From: Pycnopodia helianthoides
Taxonomy: Eukaryota > Echinodermata > Asteroidea > Forcipulatida > Asteriidae
DNA length: 64,000 bases
Direction of reading: 5' to 3'
Assembly (NCBI GenBank): GCA_032158295.1
Contig: CM063258.1
Location: forward strand, 2,872,001 to 2,936,000
The notes under the pieces are model-generated. The model saw only the letters and a program-made list of their open reading frames with translations, ran no database searches and was not told the DNA's origin. The translations under genes were made by a program, and so were the position numbers. This document shows, piece after piece, positions 55,301-63,746 of the stretch (position 1 is its first letter; each line of letters begins with the position of its first letter).

Positions 55301-58300
55301 AAAATGAGTATGGTTGGAAAGATGTTTTCAAAGTAGAATTTTCTACAAAGTGTTAGCTACGAAGTAGAAGAAAAACCACACAATTTCGAGGTATGTGTAA
55401 TGATTCAAACAAACATACCTCAAAATTGTGTGGTTTTTCCTTTAACTTCCTTAGCTAACACGGGATTTGAGATTTGAAAAAATGTGAACGTTCCTGGAAA
55501 AAAATGTCACCAGGGCCTGGATTCCCCCTTCATTCTAGATCCCAGAACCTCCTCAGATGTTACAACTCAGGAAAGTTCAAAGACTCTGGGCATCACCAGT
55601 TACAAAAACTACAACGAGGGCCATTTCTCTCTCCCTTTGGTGAATGCTTAACTTCTTACAAGAAAATTTGAAGACACCTGATAATTTTGAGAAAATCCTG
55701 AAATCAGGTTTTAAAAAAAACTAAAACAATCACATGCCTGCGTACCTGAGCAACTTCGATCCATTTCTTGATGATTGCAGCTCTCTCGTGCGATCTCATT
55801 ATCTTGTTCTCCATGACAGTTGTCATCACCCGATCGGTGACGTCGTTGAATTGTGTCACGGTGGCTTTGACGGACAGGACGTCATGGTAACCCCCGCTCT
55901 TCTTGCTCCTTCGAGACCACAGGCCGCCGAGACAGTGCTGCAGGTTCACCTTCTTGAAGAGATCCTGAATTGACGTAATGTATGGCGTAAATTTAGACGT
56001 GTTCAAACCTTGTTCGGCCAGTGTTTGAAAGGTGTTAACTGTGGTTAACGTGTACAACCACGTTATATAAACACGATCAGCCATGTTGATAGTCTCACTT
56101 GTTGCTGTTCCACATGACAGCCTTACGGCCCGTGTTTGAAGGTTTACTGTGTTAACGTGTAAACCAGTGCTCAACTAGTACTAACACGATCAGCATGTTT
56201 GATAGCTGCTCACTCTGTGTTTGACAGTGTTCCACAGTGTACAACCAGTGTTCACAAGACTACCATGCTCAACGTTCAACAATGCTGAACAATGGGTTTA
56301 ACTTTTTGGGGATGCTAGGTGGCAGCAGACTTACCAGGTAAATCCATTGTTATCGGCAACATGCGCACGCTTAGAACTACGTAAACAACATAAATTTACC
56401 CGGTATTTCTGCTGCCATCTAGCTATCAAAAGTCTCCCATTGTATTAACAGAGTGCTAGTACACACCAGTGCTCACCGAGTGTACAACCGGTGTTTAATC
56501 CAGTGCTCAACAAGTGTTGAACAATTCCACAACTTGTGTTAAATATGTGTTTATTCAGTGTTGAGCAATTTCAAATGCCAATTGCAGGAACCACAAAAAG
56601 CTGGTGTTTTACCAAGTCTCATTTGCGAAAAGGGTCACATGAATAATTTCCTGTCCTGAATTTACAGTTTTCCATGTTTCTCATGTTACCGTCGTTTGTG
56701 GGTAGTTGAAAATCTGAAAAATCTTTATTGAAAAAAAATCAGCCACATCCGTTGTTTTATTTCATTTAATTTATTTTGGTTGTGAATCCAAGGACTCTCA
56801 GAGAGTGAACTGAATCACTACACTAGCCAAGAACCCTGTGGAGAGGAAGGAAGTTTCAGTTTTAGGTGTGAGAGGAAAATCCCAGACATATTCCAGGGAA
56901 AACCCACGCAATCAGGCAGGGACTGAAAAAAAAACAATTCACGTAGTGCCCCGGTGTGATTTAAACTGGGGCCCCAAGAGGTCGAAGGCAAAGCAAGATA
57001 CCACTACACCAACCTGACTGCCCATATGGTGACAATCGCACTGAGGGTAAACTTGTGGACAAGTTGTTAATGTTTGTCGCGGCCGGTGATAGTCGAGTTG
57101 TGGTGCATATGATCGATTCGCAGTGCATAATACGCTATAGTGCGCTCCCCTCCCCCCCTGATCAAAGAATGCTCTCGCGAGATCATTGCTCTCGCGCGAG
57201 GCTGCTGGCTCCAAACTAGAAGCCGTGAGAGCAGTAGTCTCGCGAGGGTCAGCAGTCTCGCGAGAACATCGCCCGTGTCGCAAGATTCGCGGGAGAGTCC
57301 GAACGCTATCACCACGACAAAAATTTAACGACTTGTCTACACTGAGGGTTAATTTCTAGATACACTTACAGCGTCCATGCAAGTCAGCTGCTGGGCCAAC
57401 TGCCTGCTGTCTATATTCTTGATCTCCATGTACGAGTTATCCATCATGACTCCCTCCACTTCGTCGCACATGCTAGCCTGGAATGCCAGCTGACTGCTCA
57501 CCTCTGCAACGACAAGAATTGTATACCTGACTAAATCAAATGTTTTTCATTAACCCGAGAATTGGGTACACTGACTAGAAAGTGGGAGACCCAGGTTATC
57601 ATTCCCCCCCCAAAAAAAGTATCCTGACTAAATCAAACGTTTTTCATTGACCCTTTAGAGACCACAGCGGCCGCAAGTGGCTTGTTCTGAAATGCCCACA
57701 GCGGCCGCAAACGGCCGCAAGATTTGACCAACTTCCTCTCAAACAAGAGGGTCAAAGATAAGGTATCAGATCAAAATCGGCATTTTTCCAATTCTTCCCA
57801 TGTTTTAAACATAGAATCTACAACTCTACAACAAAACCATGTATTTTTTGTTTCTTAATCATTTTCCTGAAATTTTTCCTCAAATAAAACGGGGCAAAAA
57901 CTCAACAAGATTAGCAATGTCTGGGTGTATGGTGATGATTATACAGAAGTGATTGATCTCTAAAGGGTTAAACAGGTACATGTATGTAATATGTCGGGGC
58001 ATGTCACATGGATATTTTCTCTTGTACAAAGCATCGACTGTTCAGGTTATGCGTGTGTAACACGTCACGGAATGTTTCTGCCGTTTAAAACAGTACGACC
58101 CCCTGTACGTCAAACTACAGACCGCTAAACACTGCAATAATTATGAGAGGCAATGCTCCGGCGGGCCTGGCAGTGACGTTCGATTCACTAGACGCGCATT
58201 CAACTGTATCCACAGTCTTCGATCTTGCATCGGATTTTGCCAACATCCTGCCCGAACATCAAGGTTAAAATCCCCTTGGAATCGCAATCCATTTGCCAGT

Positions 58301-61300
58301 CGGATGCCTGATGTTATTTTGGAGTATTGCCAACTTCCTCTCTGCGCAATAGAACAGGCCCCCCCTTTGTTTATTTCCTTCGTGCCGCAGGAAGGAGTGC
58401 AATATCCATCAAGGTTAAACAAAAATCCAGGTTGTGTTTTCTGTTTGTTTTGGTTTCCTATTCTTCTTCTGTTGTTACTCTTTTTCAATTTTTGTTTACT
58501 ACTGAAAGTGATTGTTTGACTTACAGCCATCTTTGTTAAAAAATCACTGCATAGAACTAAACCTGTGCCCACTTTCAAAAAACTTCTTTAAATAAATCTT
58601 CTTGCTAAGCACAAATACATTGGTCTGGGTTTGTGCATAACTTTTTCAGTGACTGGCCAGGAGGACCAGTAAGCTTGTCATTTCACTAGTCCATCAGCTT
58701 TTTTCACTGGTCCGTAATTTAAGAAAGAGGAATCGTTTTTTTTAATACTGAACTAGCCAGCCGACCACTTGGAGTGAATTTCGACTGCAGTCCTTGGGTG
58801 TTTTAACTGGTATTTGGCCAGCTAGACCACTGTCAAGGGAGAACGCTGTTGGTAGGACCCAACAAAGGCAATATACATCAAGCAGCCTTTAACCGGTTAC
58901 CTGCTTTCGCTAAGCAAGATCTTTCTATGTTAAGCAAATTTGAATGCTTAAATGGCCCTCAGAAATTGGGCCAGGAACCAAGGTTTTTTCTGTGCTGCTA
59001 ACCTTAGGAGAAGAATCTTCTCTTACATTACAACAGCATAAAATTTTACATTTGTTTTGAAATAATCTTTTAGGAGAATACAAAACAATTTCCTTGTGGG
59101 CATATCTTACTTCAAGGCAGGGTATACCTTTGGTGATTACACAAGTTAACGAACATAAAAACTTACTTGGTAAAGAGTACTGGAGAGCTGTTGATAGTAT
59201 AAAACATTGTGAGAAACAATACCATAATTATGAAGTAATGTACTTCTAGAGAAAGAAGTAATTTCTCACTAAAATATTTGAATCTGAGAAAGACTTCAGG
59301 CATGAAGCAATTCTGAGGCATCAGAAAGCACACAACTTTATGCAACAAGGGTGGGTTTTTTTTCTTGTATTATTTTCTTGCAACTTTGATGGCCAATTGA
59401 GCCCAAAAGTTTACTGGTTTGTTGTTTTATGCATATGTTAGGATACACCAAGTGAGGATACTGATTTTTTACAATTACCAAAAGTACACCCTGCCCTTAA
59501 AGGATTTACTGCTTAACCCTCCTACTGTCAGTGACTCCTGGCAACATTTTCCAGTGAGTTGACCAACCATTTGAAACCATTCGACTGCCAAGGTTGTGTA
59601 CGGTGGCACAACTGTGCACAGAACTAACTGTGTACTGTGTACATGCATTCCCTCATGGTATCATATTGCAGGCTGGCATAGTTTATCTATCATTCAAAAC
59701 CACAGTGAATGGTATTGAATGGTCAGACAGCAAGAGGGATTTATGAAGCAGCTCAGTGAATTTTACAAGTGCTCTTTACACTTGTCATCACAGTTTCCAC
59801 ACAAGAAGAAATAAAAACAAACGAGAAAGCTCAGAACATGAAGGTATGAAAGTACCCGGCAAGCAAGTCAAGGTGGTTTTAATTTGTTGGTCGTCACCCT
59901 TGTCATTTACAATGGCTGCAGAGAACCCTCTACCTGTGTAACTTTGCCTGATCATTTTTTGTTTTGGTACTTTCTTACTTTTTAACATTCTGTTTTCAGA
60001 ACTGAGAAGTCTCCCGAATTCCGAAAATCTACTGCGCAGTAGTAGAACAAATAGCAAGACAAGTTCTCTAAAGAACAACATCTACACAGCAAAGTAGATA
60101 TATACACATGGTGTTACCGCAAACCGAATATACATTTACACCTCACCATGCAATGCCTCAAGAACCATATTCTGTTTTCTGTTTTACAAATATTTCATTA
60201 TGTGTTTTTATCGCAAGATGCACACTGGACAACATATATATATGGTTTTTTAACGTGACGTTTTATAATAAGTTGAATTGAATTTGAATTGAATTGAATT
60301 GATAGGCTGGCCAGTAACTTCAGAAACCAGACAAAAAAGTCACTGAACAAACCTTGTTTAAAAGTGCAGAATGCAGCGAGGTAAACAGCCCAATGATGCT
60401 CAACACTAAACTAATAATGGCATTCTAATAGGGCTGGTATAATTTAATCAGTGCATTTATAAAAAAAAAAGCATTGCCTGTGGGTATATGTTCACCAGCA
60501 CCCACGCAGTTTGTAACCACTTAAAGGCAAAGTTTACCTTTGGTTTTTGAAACCGTTCGTTTGTTTTAATCCTTTATAAATATAGATGTATACAATCAAA
60601 CTTACCTGTGAAAATTTCATTTTAAAAGGTGGTAGCGATTTTTGAGATCACAAAAAATCTGGAGCGGTTATGTCCACGCATGAAGAATAATCCCTAATAG
60701 GAATACATAATCTGAGAAACGTTTCTGACAGAAACGTTTCTCAGATTCAAATTTTGGGGGATAAAAACCATTTTTTTCCATATCCACATTATTTTGAATT
60801 GAAATTTTTCTCAAAATGCTTTATACTATCAAAGTTGCTGTACTTCTAACCAAGTAAATTTTTATTGCCATTAATTTTGTGTTTTTAACCCCCAAAATTT
60901 GAATCTGAGAAAAAATTCTGTCAGAAACGTTTCTCAGATTGTGTATTCCTATTAGGGATTATTCTTCATGCGTGGACATAACCGCTCCAGATTTTTTGTG
61001 ATATCTCAAAAACGCTACCACCTTTTAAAATGAAATTTCACAGGTAAGTTTTATTGTATATATCTACGTTTATAAAATTGAGTGATTACCAATCGTATAC
61101 CTTCCCTTTAAGGGGCTGCAAAAAACACATTCATTTCAAAAAACAAACTTCGCAGCCAGGCCTGTGGAAACCTCTCATCACAAAAGGTGATCAAATATTT
61201 GAGTAAAAATCTTTGATGTTTTAGCAGGGACTTTATGACCTTTTTGCAATGTTTTCAGTTCGATTTGGCAAAATCCATGGCAGTTTTTTTTATCATGCGA

Positions 61301-62161
61301 AATTACTCTCAGACCAATAAAGCCAATTTGCGAGTTAATTTAAATAATGTCTGGACCAATAACTTGCTTTGTCAAAAAAGCAAGGCTTAAAAAACAAGAG
61401 TCCCAGTCTAGAGACTCGCAAATGTTGTTGGTGCTGGTGTACATTTACAAAAGTAAATTTTGACATGAAAAACTGTTCACAATTTTGTAATCGACTTTTG
61501 AGCCATCCTGTAATATGGCCCAAAATGGCAGACAGCAGATCAAAGAAAATGTAGTCTACACAGGTTCTTGAAAGCAGTGGATACTTTTGGAAGTTACTCA
61601 AGAAATGCATTACCACAAAAACTTCTTGGTTGAGGAACACCTGAGGGTTGCAGATAGTATAAAACATTGTGAGAAACGACTCCCTCGAAGTAATTTAGTT
61701 TTTTGAGAAAAAGGTAATTTCTCACTGAAGTATTTCAATCTCAGGCATGAAGCCTTTCTCAGGCATCTGAAAGCACACAAATATAGGCAACAAGCGTGTT
61801 TTTTTCTTTCATTATTTCCTTTCAACTTCGAGGACAATTGAGCCCAAATTGTCACAGGTTTGTTATTTTATGCATGTGTTGGGATACACCAAGTGAGGAT
61901 ACTGGTCTTTGACAATTACCAACAGTACACCCTGCCTTTAAGGATGAAACAACACCACCAACAATCTCCAGTCAAAACTCACCACCTTGGGAGGCCTCCT
62001 CCTTGAAGAAGTCGATCCGCCTCTTGGCTCTCTCCGCCATCTCCAGATCGTAGATCCCGTTGGCGAACTCCTGCAGCAGAGTGAGGCAGGGATAGCCGGG
62101 AGGCTGTTTAAAGTCGTCCAGGTTCTCATCCAGCCACATGAGGATGACAGATCGGATATTC
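40144..62161 (-). CDS. RalGDS/RGL-type Ral guanine nucleotide exchange factor, 12 exons of the C-terminal two thirds
   Basis: Ras effector that activates Ral GTPases: a RasGEF (CDC25) domain exchanges GDP on Ral, and a C-terminal Ras-association domain binds active Ras. Exons in transcript order: 62161-61983, 57503-57370, 55964-55746, 49597-49513, 48704-48591, 47279-47160, 46540-46419, 45911-45819, 44808-44553, 43646-43500, 42322-42217, 40310-40144 (about 580 residues). The first encodes the end of RasGEF_N; the next six the catalytic domain ([57 protein letters not shown]); then a Ser-rich linker; then the RA domain ([36 protein letters not shown]). All junctions are in frame except 55746-49597, where about 36 residues are missing. 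[11 protein letters not shown] and the RA domain point to RalGDS/RGL rather than SOS or RasGRF; which paralogue cannot be settled. The 5' end lies past 64000. Confidence 0.93.
40392..40729. mobile_element. TTAA-flanked MITE, family C, copy 5 (opposite orientation)
   Basis: TTAAAGGAACATTACAGAAT / ATTCTGTAATGTTCCTTTAA termini; interior reversed relative to the 13513 copy. Confidence 0.9.
40730..40850. repeat. Dispersed repeat, family S, copy 1
   Basis: AAAGTGCAGAATGCAACGAG followed by CCCAATGATGCTCAAC and AATTTAATCAGTGCATT recurs at 60360-60482. Confidence 0.8.
41067..41616. repeat. 19-bp satellite array
   Basis: About 29 copies of TTCTAAGAACTAACAGTTC and variants. Each unit contains the inverted pair AGAACT-AAC-AGTTCT. 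Confidence 0.97.
42158..42206. repeat. Short hairpin element, copy 2
   Basis: AGACCAGTGCCTG..TTTATCC-TTGC-GGATAAA..CAGGGGGACCAGTCT; same family as 17297-17343. Lies 11 bp downstream of the donor at 42217. Confidence 0.8.
42217..42322 (-). CDS. RalGDS-like exon: RA domain middle
   Basis: Acceptor CACAG|CAGGAAC (tandem CAGCAG), donor GGGAG|GTAAGC. Encodes [20 protein letters not shown] then [10 protein letters not shown]. Confidence 0.9.
42330..43499. other. RalGDS-like intron, nothing firm
   Basis: Includes a C/T-rich stretch (42710-42830) and GGGTGCACCCC near 42985 and 43440. No exon or clear mobile element. Confidence 0.4.
43500..43646 (-). CDS. RalGDS-like exon: RA domain start
   Basis: Acceptor TTTGTAG|ATATCGG, donor ATCGTG|GTATGT. 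Encodes [20 protein letters not shown] and KSIV, first strands of the RA ubiquitin fold. Confidence 0.92.
43727..43985 (-). mobile_element. tRNA-derived SINE, second family, copy 1
   Basis: Minus-strand head GGGCAGTCAGGTTGGCGTAG and box B GGTTCAAATCACACC, body containing GGTGTGGGAGCAAAACCCC-type sequence. A second copy at 56783-57026. Confidence 0.8.
44553..44808 (-). CDS. RalGDS-like exon: Ser-rich linker
   Basis: Acceptor TCGTAG|GAGATT, donor GAGGAAG|GTGGGT. Encodes [40 protein letters not shown] and a basic end KEKEKPMRK. Likely disordered and phosphorylated (inference). Confidence 0.88.
44846..45140. repeat. Tandem duplication, unit about 148 bp
   Basis: CTCCGCTTATTA..AACGGACCGACAGG at 44848 recurs at 44996, both running to GTACATATCTGTGAAGATTT. 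Confidence 0.9.
45529..45858. repeat. 55-bp tandem array copying an exon end and its 5' splice site
   Basis: GCAGGTGCAGTGAGTCTCTG occurs at 45571, 45626, 45681, 45736 and 45791 (exact 55-bp steps), the last unit merging with the exon at 45819-45911. On the minus strand each unit reads TCATTCAG|GTTAGTAACAG. Confidence 0.95.
45819..45911 (-). CDS. RalGDS-like exon: linker start
   Basis: Acceptor TTTCAG|CTGTGA, donor TTCAG|GTTAGT. Encodes [20 protein letters not shown] then DIRKSRSF. Its 3' end and donor are copied in a 55-bp tandem array. Confidence 0.85.
46159..46335 (+). repeat. Dispersed repeat, family O, copy 1
   Basis: TTTCCAATGATGGTAAGCT, ACTACAGCTTTATTACA, AAGCTTGGTCGA; the inverted copy lies at 63577-63746. 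Confidence 0.82.
46419..46540 (-). CDS. RalGDS-like exon: end of RasGEF
   Basis: Acceptor CGGCAG|GAATTC, donor GAATG|GTGAGG. Encodes [20 protein letters not shown] and [18 protein letters not shown]. Confidence 0.93.
46720..47150 (+). mobile_element. tRNA-Asn-like element split by a family Q foldback
   Basis: AGATGGCTCAGTTGGTAGAG stops at 46770 and resumes at 47119 with AGAGCGCCAGCACGTTAAGC. The insert (46771-47118) starts CCAGGGCTCAAATTTTACAC and ends CCCAAATTCTAGCCCTG. AGAG is duplicated at both edges. Confidence 0.75.
47160..47279 (-). CDS. RalGDS-like exon: [11 protein letters not shown] motif
   Basis: 40 codons. Acceptor TTTGCAG|TCCTGT, donor AGAAAG|GTCAGT. Encodes [20 protein letters not shown] and [12 protein letters not shown], nearly invariant in Ral GEFs. 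Confidence 0.96.
47335..47615 (-). mobile_element. tRNA-Leu-derived SINE, diverged
   Basis: Minus-strand anticodon region GACTCAAGCTCTGGTGTCTC and GTGTGGGTCCGAATCG, followed by family body; head decayed. Confidence 0.7.
47880..48065. mobile_element. Family Q remnant
   Basis: CAGGGCTTGACACTGAACCA at the left and TCATTTTCATTCTGGTCTTG near the right, as in the 46771 copy. Confidence 0.5.
48077..48425 (+). mobile_element. tRNA-Leu-derived SINE, full length
   Basis: GGTATCATGGCCGAGAGTGG head, GATTCAAGTTC anticodon region, ATTCGAATCCCGGTCATGCC box B, tail GCGCTATATAAGAACTAG then TATT repeats. In the RalGDS-like gene. Confidence 0.85.
48591..48704 (-). CDS. RalGDS-like exon: RasGEF, KFA block and insert
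   Basis: Acceptor GTGTAG|GAGGGA, donor GAAGGC|GTAAGT. Encodes [10 protein letters not shown] and a basic stretch [20 protein letters not shown]. Confidence 0.85.
48829..49352. mobile_element. Family D foldback interrupted by a MITE
   Basis: CAGGGTCCAATTTCATAGAG at the left, CCTATGAAATTGGGCCCTGA at the right, split at TTAA by the element at 48987-49328. Confidence 0.87.
48987..49328. mobile_element. TTAA-flanked MITE, family B, nested in family D
   Basis: TTAAAGGTATTGTACACTTT / AATAGTGTACAGGGCCTTTAA, inserted into GTGC-TTAA-GCAG of the host element with TTAA on both sides. Confidence 0.92.
49513..49597 (-). CDS. RalGDS-like exon: RasGEF core
   Basis: Acceptor TGCCAG|GGCTCA, donor ATGAAG|GTATGT. 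Encodes [20 protein letters not shown] then SRELLMK. Needs two incoming bases, which the exon at 55746 does not supply. Confidence 0.92.
49690..49791. repeat. Inverted repeat
   Basis: GTGCGTTTTCGCGGCTGTAA with AATAACTGTTTCG at the left; CGAAACAGTTATT and GACCGCAAAAACGCAC at the right. Confidence 0.85.
50040..50310 (+). mobile_element. Foldback with a central tRNA-like sequence
   Basis: Outer arms TTTTACCCTTACATCGATGT / ACATCGATGCAAGGGTAAAA and AAGCACTGTATAC / GTATACAGTGCTT. The centre has GGTGGTCTAGTGGTAAGACA (box A-like) and GTGGGTTTGAATCCCACC (T-arm). Confidence 0.75.
50728..50815 (-). mobile_element. tRNA-Leu-derived SINE head, truncated
   Basis: Minus strand: GTCGTGGCCGAGCGGAGAAG then GGACTCAAGCTCTGGTGTTT; body absent. 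Confidence 0.75.
51122..51482 (-). mobile_element. tRNA-Leu-derived SINE, long diverged copy
   Basis: Minus-strand head GGCGTGTCGTGGCTGAGCGA, box B GGGTTCGAATCCCAGTCATG, then a longer body than other copies. Confidence 0.7.
51490..52625. other. RalGDS-like intron, no exon recognised
   Basis: Searched for the missing catalytic exon without success. Parts near 51590-51700 resemble 55250-55290; a 124-codon minus ORF at 51964-52338 has no family match that I recognise. Confidence 0.4.
52629..53012. mobile_element. Two adjacent family D foldbacks
   Basis: First copy 52629-52815 (diverged), second 52816-53012 with TCCAATTTCATAGAGCTGCT / AGCAGCTCTATGAAATTGGG. Confidence 0.82.
53478..53844. mobile_element. 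MITE, family A
   Basis: GAAAGGCAGTGGCTACTTCT at the left, CCAAAAGGTTATCCTGTCTT then TTAA at the right. Confidence 0.8.
53848..54575. repeat. Satellite with mixed 19- and 29-bp units
   Basis: Short unit ACAGGTCTATAAATGCCCT; long unit inserts CCAAAAGCATG. More than 25 copies of GGTCTATAAATGCC or near variants. Confidence 0.96.
55070..55235. repeat. Duplicate of part of 50575-51110
   Basis: GAAAACCATCTTGCC, CACAAAGTCCAACRACAT, and CAACACCCAAAC occur in the same order in both places. Confidence 0.6.
55746..55964 (-). CDS. RalGDS-like exon: RasGEF core
   Basis: Acceptor AATTCAG|GATCTC, donor GCTCAG|GTACGC. Encodes [39 protein letters not shown] and [13 protein letters not shown]. Confidence 0.95.
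55990..56250. repeat. Direct duplication, unit about 115 bp
   Basis: GTGTTTGAA-GGT, GTTAACGTGTA, AACACGATCAGC, GATAG..CTCACT and GTTCCACA recur in order, next to the RasGEF exon. Confidence 0.7.
56290..56442. mobile_element. Foldback element, family H, copy 3
   Basis: GCTAGGTGGCAGCAGACTTA / TCTGCTGCCATCTAG; interior CTTAGAACTACGTAAACAAC as in the other copies. Confidence 0.82.
56783..57026 (-). mobile_element. tRNA-derived SINE, second family, copy 2
   Basis: Head GGGCAGTCAGGTTGGTGTAG on the minus strand; body with AATCACTACACTAGCCAAGA shared with 43727-43985. Confidence 0.8.
57173..57265. promoter_or_regulatory. Cluster of four TCTCGCGAGA-type motifs
   Basis: Exact TCTCGCGAGA at 57173-57182 and 57256-57265; near matches at 57190-57200 (TCTCGCGCGAG) and 57238-57247 (TCTCGCGAGG). 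CpG-dense against an AT-rich background. Confidence 0.75.
57370..57503 (-). CDS. RalGDS-like exon: start of the RasGEF domain
   Basis: Acceptor TTGCAG|AGGTGA, donor GACGCT|GTAAGT. Ends [15 protein letters not shown], the canonical RasGEF entry. Not seen as a long ORF. Confidence 0.9.
57645..57972. mobile_element. TIR element with GCGGCCGC motifs
   Basis: TTGACCCTTTAGAGACCA at the left, TTGATCTCTAAAGGGTTAA at the right. Contains GCGGCCGCAA twice and ACGGCCGCAA once. Confidence 0.7.
57973..59112. other. RalGDS-like intron, remnants only
   Basis: A 145-codon minus-strand ORF (58141-58578) has no recognisable domain. Diverged family Q (58655-58860) and family D (58895-58975) pieces are present. 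Confidence 0.4.
59113..59500. mobile_element. MITE, family A
   Basis: AAGGCAGGGTATACCTTTGG at the left, AAAGTACACCCTGCCCTTAA at the right. Confidence 0.8.
59515..59739. mobile_element. TIR repeat, family P, copy 2
   Basis: AACCCTCCTACTGTCAGTGA at the left, GGTCAGACAGCAAGAGGG at the right; inverted relative to 22233-22463. Confidence 0.8.
59998..60145. mobile_element. Single arm of family J
   Basis: CAGAACTGAGAAGTCTCC, CAAATAGCAAGACAAGTTCT and ACACATGGTGTTACCGCAAA as in 5470-5610. Confidence 0.82.
60360..60482. repeat. Dispersed repeat, family S, copy 2
   Basis: AAAGTGCAGAATGCAGCGAG and GCCCAATGATGCTCAACACT, matching 40730-40850. Confidence 0.82.
60521..61111. mobile_element. TTAA-flanked composite of family F
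   Basis: TTAAAGGCAAAGTTTACC at the left, CGTATACCTTCCCTTTAA at the right. Two partial copies in opposite orientation join near 60890. Confidence 0.82.
61566..61941. mobile_element. MITE, family A
   Basis: GAAAGCAGTGGATACTTTTG at the left, CAGTACACCCTGCCTTTAA at the right; ends about 40 bp from the exon at 61983. Confidence 0.82.
61983..62161 (-). CDS. RalGDS-like exon: end of RasGEF_N
   Basis: Acceptor TTGTAG|GAATAT, donor CAAGGTG|GTGAGT. Encodes [33 protein letters not shown] and a basic helix [12 protein letters not shown]. Confidence 0.9.
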
Positions 62162-62394
62162 CTACAAAAAACAACATTAAAAACATATTTTGAGTAGAAA
62201 TTAAGAGCCTTGGCTAAAATGTTATGCACAGTGCTATGATAAGTGTTTACTTTGTTCTTATGAAATACAGAAATGCATAAAAAAATATGCGAGCACCTAG
62301 CAGCTACTTTTGGCGATTTCCTTTAAATCATAAAACCATTCAAATAAATAAAATGTTGCACATCAAAGTCTGGTGCAAAAAACCTTCATCACAA

Positions 62395-62714
62395 CCCTCT
62401 GAGTCCACCATTTGAACCCATTCAACTGCATAGGTTCTCTATGGTGGCACGACTGTGCACAGAACTTAAACTGTGTACTTGATGTCACAATGCAGGCTGC
62501 AAAAGTTGATCTACATGTATCATTCAAAAACTACAATGGATGATGGCATAGTGCATTTATCATTCACAAACCACTGTGGATTATATTAAATGGTCAGACA
62601 GTAGGAGGGTTGAATGTGTACTTGATATCATTGCAGGTTGGCTTAGTTTATCAATCATTCAAAGCTACAGTGGATGGTATTGAATGGTCAGACAGTATAG
62701 GAGGGTTGAATGTG
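62395..62714. repeat. Rearranged family P repeats
   Basis: Several partial copies: AACCCATTCAACTGC near 62416, then TATCATTCAAAAACTAC, GGTCAGACAGTAGGAGGGTT and another right end at 62685-62707. Confidence 0.7.
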
Positions 62715-62835
62715 TTGAGGCACTCACCACATATGATATCATATTTCAGGCTTACATAGTACCATGTAGGGTTGAAACAGTAGGAGGATTGTAATAATTT
62801 TACTTTACTAAATAGGGAGACCCCTAACATTGGGG

Positions 62836-62902
62836 CTAGATGGCTCAGTTGGTAGAGTGCCATTAATCAGGGGTTTGCCGATTCAAATCTTAATCTAGTC
62901 AA
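62836..62902 (+). pseudogene. Truncated tRNA-Asn-like sequence
   Basis: GGCTAGATGGCTCAGTTGGT then a shortened anticodon region and CGATTCAAATCTTAATCTAG; flanked by the AAATAGGGAGACCCCTAAC block of the palindromic family. Confidence 0.6.
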
Positions 62903-63576
62903 AATTTATTTGTTAAACCCCCCAAAATAAACTTGACTTTATAACAATACAGTACATGTGATGTACCCATTGAATAAGCAATGTACCATTCCTGTAAAAA
63001 ACACTTGTACTGTTGTTAATGCTTACAAAGAGCCTGATAGTATTTCTGTCAGGATATCCAGTTTCAGGTCCGGACTCTTAAAACGTGAAGGTCAGGAGAT
63101 GTCAACGAGATGGGTAGATTTACAAGTCCAGGATAATTTACTTCCTTGTGTAGGAAACGTTATAATATCCTCTTATGAAATATTTAGTCTAGGTAAACCC
63201 CTTTGACAGATTTTTTTGCTAGAAGGGAGAAAGGATCCTGGTACAAGATCGCCAAATGTAGACCCCGGGCCCCGGGTGAAGGGCTGGAGGTTTTCTAAAA
63301 GAAAACGGTGAAGAAACCCGTTCCGGTGAATCACATTTAATAAATACTTTCCCACCAACAGTCATCCACAATGTGTGTGGCTGGCTGCGGGCAGGGCAGG
63401 AAAGCATCCATCCAGACTGGCTGTACTGCTGGGGGTCTGAGTTTGGCTATTGAAAAATGGGGGTGAAGGTAGGGGTTGTTGCTGTTCAAATTTTAGGGGG
63501 TGGAACAAAACACTACTTACATTAGCTAGCCGGCAGGCCGGGCTGGTCCCTACATTATTATGTAATTCACTTAAAC

Positions 63577-63746
63577 CTTTCCTTACCATTGGCGACTTTA
63601 GTCGACCAAGCTTCACACACAAAAAAGCATTCACGCCTAACCACAAAGGCCATCTGTAATAAAGCTGTAGTTTTGTCCATGTACACCCTCCATACCCAAG
63701 CTTACCATCATTGGAAAGAGAAAGACAGGATCTTTCCAATGATGGT
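63577..63746 (-). repeat. Dispersed repeat, family O, copy 2 (inverted)
   Basis: TTGGCGACTTTAGTCGACCA, AAGCTTCACACACAAAAAAG and ACCATCATTGGAAAG, the reverse of 46159-46335. Confidence 0.82.

Noticed and set aside
58141..58578. 145-codon minus-strand ORF in a RalGDS-like intron
   Set aside because: No recognisable domain, no splice-site context, overlapping plus-strand ORFs of similar length; most likely chance.
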